Source: Caballeronia zhejiangensis (GTDB lineage Bacteria > Pseudomonadota > Gammaproteobacteria > Burkholderiales > Burkholderiaceae). Taken from it: DNA of 64,000 nucleotides. A program made the translations under genes and the position numbers. The stretch lies in assembly GCF_000698575.1 (NCBI RefSeq), contig NZ_JFHD01000015.1:99272-163271 (forward strand). The letters run 5' to 3'. Below, in pieces: positions 26,775-35,382 of the stretch; position 1 is the first letter of the stretch, and every line of letters starts with the position of its first letter. Under the pieces are notes generated by a model, which did not search any database, was not told where the DNA came from, and was given only the letters and a program-made list of their open reading frames with translations.

Positions 26775-26902
26775 GAGTTCGTTGGGGTGTTCCCTAGGGA
26801 CACTGGCCTAGGGCATTGGCCATCAACTCAAATTGGGCTTGGAAAAGAGCATCAAAAACAGCCACTTACTTCAGCATATGACATTTCGCAAAAGCTCCGA
26901 GC

Positions 26903-26920
26903 CTTTACCTGAAGGTAAAG
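26903..26920. promoter_or_regulatory. Putative operator palindrome upstream of the mandelate operon
   Basis: CTTTACC and GGTAAAG are perfect 7-bp arms around TGAA. The site is about 97 bp before the first mandelate gene and 129 bp before the divergent LysR gene, a location suited for LysR-type activation. Another perfect palindrome, TCCCTAGGGA, is at 26791-26800 next to the LysR start. Confidence 0.45.
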
Positions 26921-27016
26921 GGTTTCGCGAAAAAAAGCAATATTCAAGCATGTCTTGGAAACCCATACTCGTTTCACCGAAGAGCAGAAACGCTCTTGAA
27001 CCAAAGAGGAATCGCA

Positions 27017-28630
27017 ATGACAGGCAGCGACAAACAAGGCGAAGGAAGCAGTCCGTCGACACACGCCACCGTCAGGGATGTCGTCATTAAGCTCGTGCGC
27101 GAACTGGGGATGACGTCGATCTTTGCTAACCCTGGATCGACGGAGCTTCCAATGTTTCGGGACTTCCCTGCCGACTTCCGATACGTCCTGGGCTTACAAG
27201 AAGCGGCAGTCGTCGGGATGGCCGATGGCTATGCGCAAGCAACTGGAAACGCAGCGTTAGTGAACCTTCATTCTGCGGCCGGCGTCGGCAACGCGATGGG
27301 CAATATCTTCACGGCATTCAAGAATCAGACGCCGCTCGTTATCACGGCGGGTCAACAAGCCCGTTCGATCTTGCCGTTCGACCCGTTCCTTTCCGCCGCA
27401 CAGGCAGTCGAGTTGCCCAAGCCATACGTGAAGTGGGCGATCGAACCCGCGCGTGCGCAAGACGTGCCGCGCGCGCTGGAGCGCGCGTATCACATCGCAA
27501 TGCAGGAGCCGCGTGGGCCTGTCTTCGTTTCAATTCCCGTGGATGACTGGGACCAGCCTGCGGAGTTTCATGAGCGCGCGACTGTCAGCAACTCGGTTCG
27601 TCCCGACCCGGAGGCATTGGCGAAACTCGGCGCAGCGTTGGACGCATCGAGAACGCCGGCTCTCGTGGTAGGTGCGGGAGTCGACCGGGCGGGCGCATGG
27701 AAGGAAGTCGTTCAGCTGGCCGAGAGACATAACGCACGCGTCTTTGTCGCGCCGATGAGCGCGCGTTGTTCGTTCCCCGAGGACCATCGACTTTTCGCGG
27801 GATTTCTCCCCGCGATGCGTGAAAAGATCGTCTCGCTGCTCGATGGGCATGACGTCGTTTGCGTCCTTGGCGCGCCTGCCTTTTCGTATCACGTCGAAGG
27901 TACAGGTCCGCACGTGCCGGCGGGCGCGGCGCTTTATCAACTCATCGACGACCCCAACGTCGCGGCGTGGACGCCCGGAGGGGCTGCGGTGGTCGGCAAC
28001 GTCCGCCTCGGCTTGCTTGACTTGCTTGCGCGTGCGGCGCCAGACACGCGTCCTTTGCCTGACCCTCGGCCAAGAGCACCTCGTGCCGAGCCGTCGCCCG
28101 TGATGTCGGTCGCCTTCGCGCTGCAAACCCTCGCGGAGGTTCGCGATCCGAACGACGTTGTCGTTGAAGAGGCACCGAGTTCTCGCCCGGTCATGCAACG
28201 GTATCTGCCGTTCACAAAGAGCAATACGTTTTTCACGATGGCTAGCGGCGGCTTGGGCTACGGCATGCCTGCAGCGGTCGGCGTCGCGCTCGCTCTCCCC
28301 GATCGCAAAGTGATTGGATTGATCGGAGATGGCTCGAGCATGTACTCGATCCAGGCGATCTATAGCGCGGTGCAGATGCGTCTGCCGATCACGTTCGTCA
28401 TTCTGAACAACCAGCGCTATGCCGCGCTTCAAGAGTTTGCGCCGGTGTTTGGATTCGCTTCCGACGACGCTGTTCAGGGCACTGATCTTCCCGGCTTGGA
28501 TTTCGTGTCGCTTGCCCAGGGCATGGGTTGTAAAGGTCTCCGTGTCGCGAACGCCGCGGAGCTCGCGGACAAGTTGAAGGAAGCCCTCGAGGCGGGCGAG
28601 CCGCGTCTTGTCGAGGTCGTGATTGCCTGA
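27017..28630 (+). CDS. mdlC: Benzoylformate decarboxylase
   Basis: 537 residues from ATG 27017, with AGAGGA at 27005-27010. It is a thiamine-diphosphate enzyme with three domains. The active-site residues of the Pseudomonas enzyme are recognisable: Ser41 in NPGSTELPM, Glu62 in GLQEAAVVGMADGY and His85 in NLHSAAGVGNAMG, plus a His in SYHVEG. The cofactor motif GDGSSMYS...VILNN is complete near residue 445. It decarboxylates benzoylformate (phenylglyoxylate) to benzaldehyde in mandelate breakdown. First gene of the cluster, divergent from a LysR regulator. Confidence 0.88.
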   Translation: MTGSDKQGEGSSPSTHATVRDVVIKLVRELGMTSIFANPGSTELPMFRDFPADFRYVLGLQEAAVVGMADGYAQATGNAALVNLHSAAGVGNAMGNIFTAFKNQTPLVITAGQQARSILPFDPFLSAAQAVELPKPYVKWAIEPARAQDVPRALERAYHIAMQEPRGPVFVSIPVDDWDQPAEFHERATVSNSVRPDPEALAKLGAALDASRTPALVVGAGVDRAGAWKEVVQLAERHNARVFVAPMSARCSFPEDHRLFAGFLPAMREKIVSLLDGHDVVCVLGAPAFSYHVEGTGPHVPAGAALYQLIDDPNVAAWTPGGAAVVGNVRLGLLDLLARAAPDTRPLPDPRPRAPRAEPSPVMSVAFALQTLAEVRDPNDVVVEEAPSSRPVMQRYLPFTKSNTFFTMASGGLGYGMPAAVGVALALPDRKVIGLIGDGSSMYSIQAIYSAVQMRLPITFVILNNQRYAALQEFAPVFGFASDDAVQGTDLPGLDFVSLAQGMGCKGLRVANAAELADKLKEALEAGEPRLVEVVIA

Positions 28631-28667
28631 AGGGCCTACAGGAAAAGAGAAACATAAGGCGGAGACT

Positions 28668-30119
28668 ATGAAGACGATTTCGATGCTTATCAACGGAGCG
28701 CATGTCGGCGCGAGCAATGGCGCGACATTCCAACGTTCTAACCCCTTGGATCAGGACGTCGCAAGCGTGGCCCCCGCGTGTACGCTGGACGACGTTCGTG
28801 ATGCAGTGGATTCAGCTGCCGTCGCGTTTGCTCATTGGTCTCAGCAGGGCCCGACCCAGCGTCGTTCCTATCTCCTTAGCGCGGCGCAAGCGCTCGAAGC
28901 GAAGGCGGAGGCGTTTGCTTCCGCGATGGCGGCCGAAACGGGCGCTTCGCGCATCTGGGCCGACTTCAATGTGCGATTGGCCGCTGACGGCCTGCGGGAG
29001 GCAGCGTCACTGACCACGCAAATTTCAGGCGAAGTCATTCCGTCCGACGTCCCCGGCAGCGTGGCGATGGCGGTTCGGCAACCCGCCGGCGTATGCCTCG
29101 GGATTGCGCCGTGGAATGCGCCTGTCATCCTTGGCGTCCGTGCGGTTGCGCTTCCACTCGCTTGCGGTAACACGGTGGTACTGAAGGGCTCGGAAATCTG
29201 CCCGGCGACGCACGCACTCATTGCGGAAGCCTTCATGGATGCTGGATTGCCCGCAGGCGTCGTCAACTTCGTCACGAACGCGCCTGCCGATGCAGGTCCG
29301 GTTGTCGAAGCGCTGATTTCACATCCGGCTATCCGACGTGTCAATTTCACGGGCTCGACAAAGGTCGGGAAAATCATCGCGGAAAGCTGCGCACGGCATC
29401 TCAAACCGTCTGTTCTCGAACTGGGCGGAAAGGCCCCGCTGATCGTGCTCGACGACGCCGACATAGCGGCAGCGGTCGATGCTGCCGCTTTCGGCGCCTT
29501 CGCGAATTCAGGACAAATCTGCATGTCCACCGAGCGCATCATCGTCGATCGCGCGATCGCCGACGAGTTTGTTCTTCAGCTCGGTGAAAAGGCTAAGACG
29601 CTGCCGCTCGGCGACCCTCGAAAGGGGCCGGTCGTGTTGGGCTCCGTTGTCGATATGGCGACGGTACAACGATGCAACGCCTTGATCGATGACGCCTTGC
29701 ACAAAGGCGCGACGATGGTCTGCGGGGGAAAAGCAGAGAACACGCTTATGCCTGCAACGCTCGTCGATAACGTTGGACCGAACATGCGGATCTACAACGA
29801 AGAGACGTTTGGCCCTGTCAAGGCAATCGTGCGCGTCGACGGCGAAGAAGAAGCGATCCGATGCGCTAACGATAACGAATACGGTCTCGCTGCGGCCGTG
29901 TTCAGTCGCGATGTCGCGCGCGCGATGCGGGTGGCCAGCCGCATCCAATCCGGGATTTGCCACGTCAACGGGCCAACCGTCCACGACGAAGCGCAGATGC
30001 CCTTTGGAGGCGTCAAAGGTAGTGGCTTTGGCCACTTCGGCGGACAGGCAGGCATTGCCGCTTTTACCGACTTGCGCTGGGTCACTGTGCAAACGTCGCC
30101 GCGACACTATCCGTTCTGA
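28668..30119 (+). CDS. Benzaldehyde/aromatic aldehyde dehydrogenase (NAD(P)+)
   Basis: 483 residues from ATG 28668 (GGCGGAG upstream). Aldehyde dehydrogenase fold with general-base Glu251 (LELGGKAP), nucleophile Cys285 (NSGQICMST) and Rossmann elements GIAPWNAPVIL and NFTGSTKVG. Closest in pattern to vanillin, salicylaldehyde and benzaldehyde dehydrogenases. Being 37 bp after the benzoylformate decarboxylase, it most likely oxidises benzaldehyde to benzoate (the mdlD role). Confidence 0.85.
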   Translation: MKTISMLINGAHVGASNGATFQRSNPLDQDVASVAPACTLDDVRDAVDSAAVAFAHWSQQGPTQRRSYLLSAAQALEAKAEAFASAMAAETGASRIWADFNVRLAADGLREAASLTTQISGEVIPSDVPGSVAMAVRQPAGVCLGIAPWNAPVILGVRAVALPLACGNTVVLKGSEICPATHALIAEAFMDAGLPAGVVNFVTNAPADAGPVVEALISHPAIRRVNFTGSTKVGKIIAESCARHLKPSVLELGGKAPLIVLDDADIAAAVDAAAFGAFANSGQICMSTERIIVDRAIADEFVLQLGEKAKTLPLGDPRKGPVVLGSVVDMATVQRCNALIDDALHKGATMVCGGKAENTLMPATLVDNVGPNMRIYNEETFGPVKAIVRVDGEEEAIRCANDNEYGLAAAVFSRDVARAMRVASRIQSGICHVNGPTVHDEAQMPFGGVKGSGFGHFGGQAGIAAFTDLRWVTVQTSPRHYPF

Positions 30120-30184
30120 GTTACGTCCCTGTCACCCTCGTCAACTCGTTCGACAACTCAGGTAAGACCGCAGCCGCGGTCGAC

Positions 30185-31129
30185 ATGTCAACTATGGAAA
30201 TCGCCGTACTCGGTGCAGGAGCGATGGGGTCGTTGTTCGGCGGCCGCCTGGCGGAAGCCGGTCACTCAGTCACGCTGATCGACATCAATCAACCGCATCT
30301 GGACGCTATCGGTGCGAAGGGCCTCCGCTTGGAGATGGATGACGATACTCGCGCAATCACGAACATCAACGCGATACGACCCGAAGCTACGGATAAACGG
30401 CCTGACTTGCTGTTGCTCTTCACGAAGTCGATGCACACGCGCGCGGCCTTGTCCGGCATCGAGCATCTGCTCGGCGAGACAACCGCCGTGCTCACGCTGC
30501 AAAACGGACTCGGGAACGTCGAAGCGATTCGAGACTTCGTGCCGCTCTCCAACGTGCTTGTTGGCGTTACCACGTGGCCAGCGGACCTTGTCGGTCCTGG
30601 CTCGGTGAGCAGTCACGGCGAAGGGAAAATTCGCATGATGAGCGCCGACGGTGAACGCACTTCCCAAGTCAATGCCGTCGCCGAGGCTCTGAATTCCGCC
30701 GGATTGAATTGTCAGATCGACGACAACGTCTGGGCAGCTATCTGGGAAAAGGTGGCGTTCAACGCTGCGCTCAACAGCATCTGTGCGGTCACTGGGACGA
30801 CGGTGGACCAGCTTGGACTGCTGGAGGACAGCAAGAGCCTGGCACTGACCGTGGCCGCCGAGGTCATCGCAGTGGCGAACGCCAGCGGCGTTTCCGCGGA
30901 TCTGAGCGTGTGCTCGACAAACATCGTTCATGCGATCGAACAGCACAAGGGGCACAAGCCGTCGATGCTGCAAGACGTTCTGGCCCGGCGAAAGACAGAG
31001 ATCGAAGGCATCAACGGCGCAGTCGTTGAAGTGGCCCGCAGCATCAACGTGTCCGTTCCGCACACGGAGACATTGGCAAAGCTCGTCAGGCTTATCGACG
31101 CGCGAAACGCATCAGCCGTTGCGAAGTAG
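30185..31129 (+). CDS. Ketopantoate reductase-family oxidoreductase (possible D-mandelate dehydrogenase)
   Basis: 314 residues from ATG 30185 (ATG 30194 is also possible: MEIAVLGAGAMG). N-terminal NAD(P) Rossmann motif GAGAMGSLFGG, then LQNGLGNVE, and the family catalytic Lys in WEKVAFNAALNSICAVTG, with its partner Asn residues. PanE itself would make pantoate, but the gene sits between the benzaldehyde dehydrogenase and the mandelate carrier. Some NAD-dependent D-mandelate dehydrogenases (Enterococcus D-ManDH2) belong to this family, so oxidation of the D-enantiomer is a good alternative. No mandelate racemase is seen. Confidence 0.75.
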   Translation: MSTMEIAVLGAGAMGSLFGGRLAEAGHSVTLIDINQPHLDAIGAKGLRLEMDDDTRAITNINAIRPEATDKRPDLLLLFTKSMHTRAALSGIEHLLGETTAVLTLQNGLGNVEAIRDFVPLSNVLVGVTTWPADLVGPGSVSSHGEGKIRMMSADGERTSQVNAVAEALNSAGLNCQIDDNVWAAIWEKVAFNAALNSICAVTGTTVDQLGLLEDSKSLALTVAAEVIAVANASGVSADLSVCSTNIVHAIEQHKGHKPSMLQDVLARRKTEIEGINGAVVEVARSINVSVPHTETLAKLVRLIDARNASAVAK

Positions 31130-31317
31130 GTAGCCGCGGGCACGTCGACAGAGAACAACAAACGTCCGCGATCATGCATCAAAAGACGCGCCGATCGACC
31201 CGGCGCAGCGTACCCAGGAGACATCGCCATGAAGATATGTTTTGCCATGCTCCCGCGCGACGTCGCGGACCTTGTTGCAATCGACAGACCATCGAATGTG
31301 TGCGCGGAGGTCGAGCA

Positions 31318-32694
31318 ATGAATCCGCAGACCTTCAGCGCTTCGAACACTGCTGACATTGGCAGTCTTCTCGACGACGGCCCCTTTACGCTCATTCAGAA
31401 GTTCGTCGTTTGCCTGGCCGCACTGTCGATCATCATGGACGGCTTCGATGGCCAGCTCATCGGTTACGCCATTCCCACCATCATCAAAGAATGGGGCATA
31501 ACGCGCAATGCGTTCGCGCCGGCCGTGGCGGCGGGTCTGGTTGGCATGGGCGTCGGGAGCGCGTGCGCTGGCTTGTTCGCCGACAGGTTTGGCCGGCGCT
31601 GGGCGCTCATCGGTAGCGTCGTGGTGTTCGGCGCGGCAACCTGCGCCATCGGGCTTGCGCAAGACATACCGATGATCGCCGCGCTTCGCTTTATCGCGGG
31701 CCTGGGCATCGGCGGAGCGCTTCCCAGTGCCACGACGATGACCGCAGAGTTCACCCCGGCACGTCGCCGCACGCTCGCCGTCACGTCTACCATCGTTTGC
31801 GTGCCGCTCGGGGGCATGCTTGCCGGGTTCTTCGCCGGTGCCGTCTTGCCGACCTTCGGTTGGCGTGGCTTGTTCTTCATCGGTGGCACGATCCCCTTGG
31901 CCCTTGGCATTCTGCTGTTTTTCGTGTTCCCGGAGTCTCCCCGCTTTCTCGCTCGCAAGGAACAGCGCTGGACCGAGTTGCGTGCGCTCCTTGCGAGAAT
32001 GTCGCGGCCGATTAGTGCGCAGACGACTTTCGTCGACGCCGCCGAGCAAAGGCTCGAACAACGCGACGGCTTCGGGTCGCTCTTCGAGCCGGCTCAGCGA
32101 CGTAACACGATTGCTATCTGGAGTGCGTTTTTCATGTGCCTGCTCGCGGTCTACGCCGCCTTTAGCTGGCTGCCGACCATGCTCGCATCCGAAGGGCTTC
32201 CCGTGGCACTTGCCGGTTCGGGCCTGACCGCATATAACCTCGGCGGCGTCTTCGGGGCACTCATCTGCGCCTTGGCCATCACGCGCTTTGGTTCGCGTTG
32301 GCCGCTCCTGGTGTGCTGCGCCGGAGGATGTGCGAGCGCCTTTTTCCTGCGAGGCGTTGATGTGGCAAGTCACACGAGCCTCTTGGTTATCGGTCTGGGC
32401 GTCCACGGTCTCTTCGTCAATGCAGTTCAGTCGACGATGTACGCCTTGTGTGCGTATGTCTATCCGACTCGCGTGAGAGCAACCGGCCTCGCTTCGGCGC
32501 TCGCGTTTGGACGACTCGGTGCGATCCTCAGCGCATTCGCTGGCGCCGTCGTCATCACCGTGGGCGGAGCGTCCCTTTATCTCGCGATGCTCGGGGTCGC
32601 CATGCTGTTGGTACTGATCTCGCTGTCGCAGGTCAGAAACCATATCCCGGCGCTTCGTCAGAAGCGGCTGGTCACGCAAGTCGTCACTGAGTAG
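31318..32694 (+). CDS. MFS transporter, aromatic acid:H+ symporter (AAHS) type
   Basis: 458 residues from ATG 31318, with GGAGG at 31306-31310. About twelve membrane segments. The AAHS signatures are visible: DGFDGQLIGYAIPTI in helix 1 with the key Asp residues, DRFGRRWALIGS in loop 2-3 and the GLGIGGALPSATTMTAEF segment. This subfamily imports benzoate-, hydroxybenzoate- or mandelate-like acids with protons across the inner membrane. Context in the mandelate cluster points to mandelate or benzoylformate. Confidence 0.85.
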   Translation: MNPQTFSASNTADIGSLLDDGPFTLIQKFVVCLAALSIIMDGFDGQLIGYAIPTIIKEWGITRNAFAPAVAAGLVGMGVGSACAGLFADRFGRRWALIGSVVVFGAATCAIGLAQDIPMIAALRFIAGLGIGGALPSATTMTAEFTPARRRTLAVTSTIVCVPLGGMLAGFFAGAVLPTFGWRGLFFIGGTIPLALGILLFFVFPESPRFLARKEQRWTELRALLARMSRPISAQTTFVDAAEQRLEQRDGFGSLFEPAQRRNTIAIWSAFFMCLLAVYAAFSWLPTMLASEGLPVALAGSGLTAYNLGGVFGALICALAITRFGSRWPLLVCCAGGCASAFFLRGVDVASHTSLLVIGLGVHGLFVNAVQSTMYALCAYVYPTRVRATGLASALAFGRLGAILSAFAGAVVITVGGASLYLAMLGVAMLLVLISLSQVRNHIPALRQKRLVTQVVTE

Positions 32695-32704
32695 CGCGAG
32701 GTCG

Positions 32705-32748
32705 GCGACTGGCATGAGCGGCGCATTCTCGCTCCGTCTGCCAGTCGC
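32705..32748. other. Stem-loop between carrier and mandelate dehydrogenase genes
   Basis: GCGACTGGCA (32705-32714) and TGCCAGTCGC (32739-32748) are perfect 10-bp arms; inside, GAGCG and CGCTC pair as well. No T run follows, so it could be an mRNA processing or stability element, or a weak terminator separating the last gene of the cluster. Confidence 0.55.
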
Positions 32749-32851
32749 AACTGCGGTTGGTCTTCCTCTGTCGTCGCTCGACGGCCCGTGACACACGCCA
32801 AGAAATTGCTTTCTTCCCCACGTTTCCAGTTCGGTCAAGCAAGACACAATC

Positions 32852-33997
32852 ATGGCAAGAGCGTTTCCCCATATCTTCTCCGTCGGTGACTATCGTTCCG
32901 CGGCTCGGCGTCGGTTGCCGAGGATGGTATTCGACTATCTCGAAGGCGGGGCCGACGACGAGTCCGGCCTGACGCACAATCGTGCCGCCTTTGACAAGTG
33001 GGAATTGCGTCCGCGGCGTCTTGTCGATGTGAGCGAGCGTGTGCAGTCTACCGAGCTTCTGGGGAGACAAATTTCGTCGCCGCTCGTGATCGCGCCGACA
33101 GGTCTGAATAGTGCGTTCTGGCCCGACGGAGATCTTGCGCTTGCACGCGCTGCAAGCAAGGCTGGAATCCCGTTCGCACTCTCTACCGCGTCGAACATGT
33201 CGATCGAGGCGGTAGCAAGGGGAGCGGACGGAGACTTGTGGTTCCAGTTATACGTAGTACACCGGAATGTGGCGAAGAGCTTGGTCACGAGAGCGCGAGA
33301 GGCTCGTTATTCGACGTTGATCCTGACCACGGACGTCGCGGTAAATGGATTCCGGCAGCGCGATCTGCGAAACGGGTTTGCTATGCCATTCAAAGTCACT
33401 CCACGAGGCGCTCTCGATGGCATTTCGCATCCCCGTTGGCTGTGGTCCTACCTGACGAATGGTATGCCGCAGTTGAAGAACTTCGCGACCGATGACGCCT
33501 CTGATACCGCCTCCCAGGCTGCGGTGCTGCGGCGGGAAATGGACGCGAGCTTTAGCTGGGACGACCTCCGTCGCTTGCGCGACGACTGGCCCGGAAAGCT
33601 GCTCGTCAAGGGCGTCGTGACGGCTGAAGATGCCGCGCGATGCGTGGAAATCGGCGCCGACGGTGTCATAGTCTCGAATCATGGCGGACGACAGCTCGCG
33701 GATCTTCCTGCGCCGATCGACGCATTGCCGGGCATCTCCGATGCGACGCCGACCACCGATCTCATTCTGGACAGTGGTATCCGAAGAGGGGCCGATGTGG
33801 TGAAGGCGGTCGCATTGGGCGCGACGGCCGTGATGCTTGGGCGCGCCACTTTGTACGGACTCTCCGCGAAAGGCGAGGCCGGTGTGTCCGATGTCATCGC
33901 GATGATCAAAGAGGAAATCGACCGGACCCTCGCCCTCATCGGGTCCAGTTCGATAATGGAAGTCAATCGGAGTTGTGTCGCTCGGCGGCCTTTGTAG
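32852..33997 (+). CDS. mdlB: FMN-dependent (S)-mandelate dehydrogenase / alpha-hydroxy-acid oxidase
   Basis: 381 residues. The FMN-dependent alpha-hydroxy-acid dehydrogenase pattern is complete: MVFDYLEGGADDE near residue 28, Lys253 (LLVKGV), catalytic His277 and Arg280 in SNHGGRQL, and DSGIRRGADVVKAVALGA for the FMN phosphate. A membrane-type insert segment around GALDGISHPRWLWSYL suggests membrane attachment as in Pseudomonas MdlB. It oxidises L-mandelate to benzoylformate. Relatives include lactate and glycolate oxidases, but the neighbours strongly favour mandelate. Confidence 0.82.
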   Translation: MARAFPHIFSVGDYRSAARRRLPRMVFDYLEGGADDESGLTHNRAAFDKWELRPRRLVDVSERVQSTELLGRQISSPLVIAPTGLNSAFWPDGDLALARAASKAGIPFALSTASNMSIEAVARGADGDLWFQLYVVHRNVAKSLVTRAREARYSTLILTTDVAVNGFRQRDLRNGFAMPFKVTPRGALDGISHPRWLWSYLTNGMPQLKNFATDDASDTASQAAVLRREMDASFSWDDLRRLRDDWPGKLLVKGVVTAEDAARCVEIGADGVIVSNHGGRQLADLPAPIDALPGISDATPTTDLILDSGIRRGADVVKAVALGATAVMLGRATLYGLSAKGEAGVSDVIAMIKEEIDRTLALIGSSSIMEVNRSCVARRPL

Positions 33998-34248
33998 CGG
34001 AGGGGGCAGCCATCGGTTCACCCTTTTCTTGACGTTATAAGGATGACTAATGACAGATCCGTTCTGATCGGCACACAGATGCGAACCCAACGCCGAGACA
34101 AGCGCCGACATTAAGCACATAGAGAAAAAATCCAACGGTGCATGCTGGCAATGATGCATTTAACGCGTGAAAAAAAGCTTGCATTCTCCGCGCAGAAAAC
34201 TATCTTGAGTTCATAAAACGATTCTTCGCCTGGCACCGGAGGAGACCC

Positions 34249-35268
34249 ATGCCAGCTACACGTATGATGATTGCGCGCCGCGCCGGGGTGAGCGTGGCAA
34301 CGGTCGATCGTGTGCTGCGCGAAGACCAGCGGGTGCGCCCCGAAACGGCCGAACGTGTACATCTCGCGTTGGCCACGCTGCGCGACGAACGCGCAAGCCG
34401 CGGCAGGCCTGCGAAAACCACATCGTTCCGGGTCGCCTTCGTCTTACCGCAAATCAATTCCCGCTTTCTCGATCAAGTCGAACGCGATATCGCGCTGTCC
34501 GCCAGCTTCTTTCGCGAGCATCGTCTTGTCTCGTCGTTTTACCGTTGCGACCTGTCCAGCCAGCGCGACGCGATCTCACTCGCACAGCAATTGATCGACT
34601 ACGACGCGCTCGTGCTCGTGCCGCTCGATTACCCATGGGTCGAGCGGATGATTCAGGACATGATGGATGCCAACGTGCCCGTCGTTACGGTCTTTTCAGA
34701 TTTGCCGTCGAGTGCGCGCGCCACGTACGTGGGTGTCGATAACCGCATGGCCGGACGAACGGCGGGTCTGCTGATGGGCCGCTTCGTCGGTTCGCGCATC
34801 GGCACGGTCGCCGTGCTGTCGGCGTCGTCGCGTCTGCACGATCAGCTCGAGCGCCGGACGGGTTTTTCCCAGGTGCTCGAAGAGGACTTTCGCAACCTGC
34901 GCTGGCTCACGGAGCCCGATTTCGCCGAAGACGACGACAGCGCCGGACTCGCCGTGCAAGGACTGACGGCGGGACATCCGGATCTGGTCGGCGTGTATGT
35001 GACGTGCGGCGGCATTTCCGGCATCGCGTCGACGCTGCAGGAATCGGGCGACAAGGCGCGCGTCGTACTGATCGGCCACGAGTGCACGGCCGATACGCGG
35101 GCGCTGCTGTCGGAGCGGGCGATCGACGTGATCCTCGATCAGGACGTGCGCGGCATTGTCCATTGGGCCGGTCTCGCCGCTCTCAACTTCCTGAACGACG
35201 TGCGCGGCGTGCCTTCCATCCCGACGCCCGAAACCCGTATCTATCTTCGTGAGAATGCGCATGCCTGA
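34249..35268 (+). CDS. LacI-family transcriptional regulator
   Basis: 339 residues, GGAGGA just upstream. The LacI HTH is at residues 6-24 (MMIARRAGVSVATVDRVL) with hinge VHLALATLRDERASRG, then a periplasmic-binding-protein-like ligand domain (VGVDNRMAGRTAGLLMGR, GVYVTCGGISG). It precedes and is co-directional with the ABC importer/DhaK genes by 114 bp, so it is probably their sugar-responsive repressor. Confidence 0.9.
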   Translation: MPATRMMIARRAGVSVATVDRVLREDQRVRPETAERVHLALATLRDERASRGRPAKTTSFRVAFVLPQINSRFLDQVERDIALSASFFREHRLVSSFYRCDLSSQRDAISLAQQLIDYDALVLVPLDYPWVERMIQDMMDANVPVVTVFSDLPSSARATYVGVDNRMAGRTAGLLMGRFVGSRIGTVAVLSASSRLHDQLERRTGFSQVLEEDFRNLRWLTEPDFAEDDDSAGLAVQGLTAGHPDLVGVYVTCGGISGIASTLQESGDKARVVLIGHECTADTRALLSERAIDVILDQDVRGIVHWAGLAALNFLNDVRGVPSIPTPETRIYLRENAHA

Positions 35269-35382
35269 AGCTCGCGACACGCGGACAGTTCGCTTCGGTC
35301 CGCCAGAGCTCATATGCAGCGTCCGGCGCATGGGCGCTGTCTGTCATCAGTTTGAGACCCGACAGAGACAAGGAGAAGACAC

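Noticed and set aside
30928..32853. Open frame of about 640 codons on the minus strand opposite the mandelate carrier
   Set aside because: No domain, unusual composition, antisense to a complete AAHS carrier.
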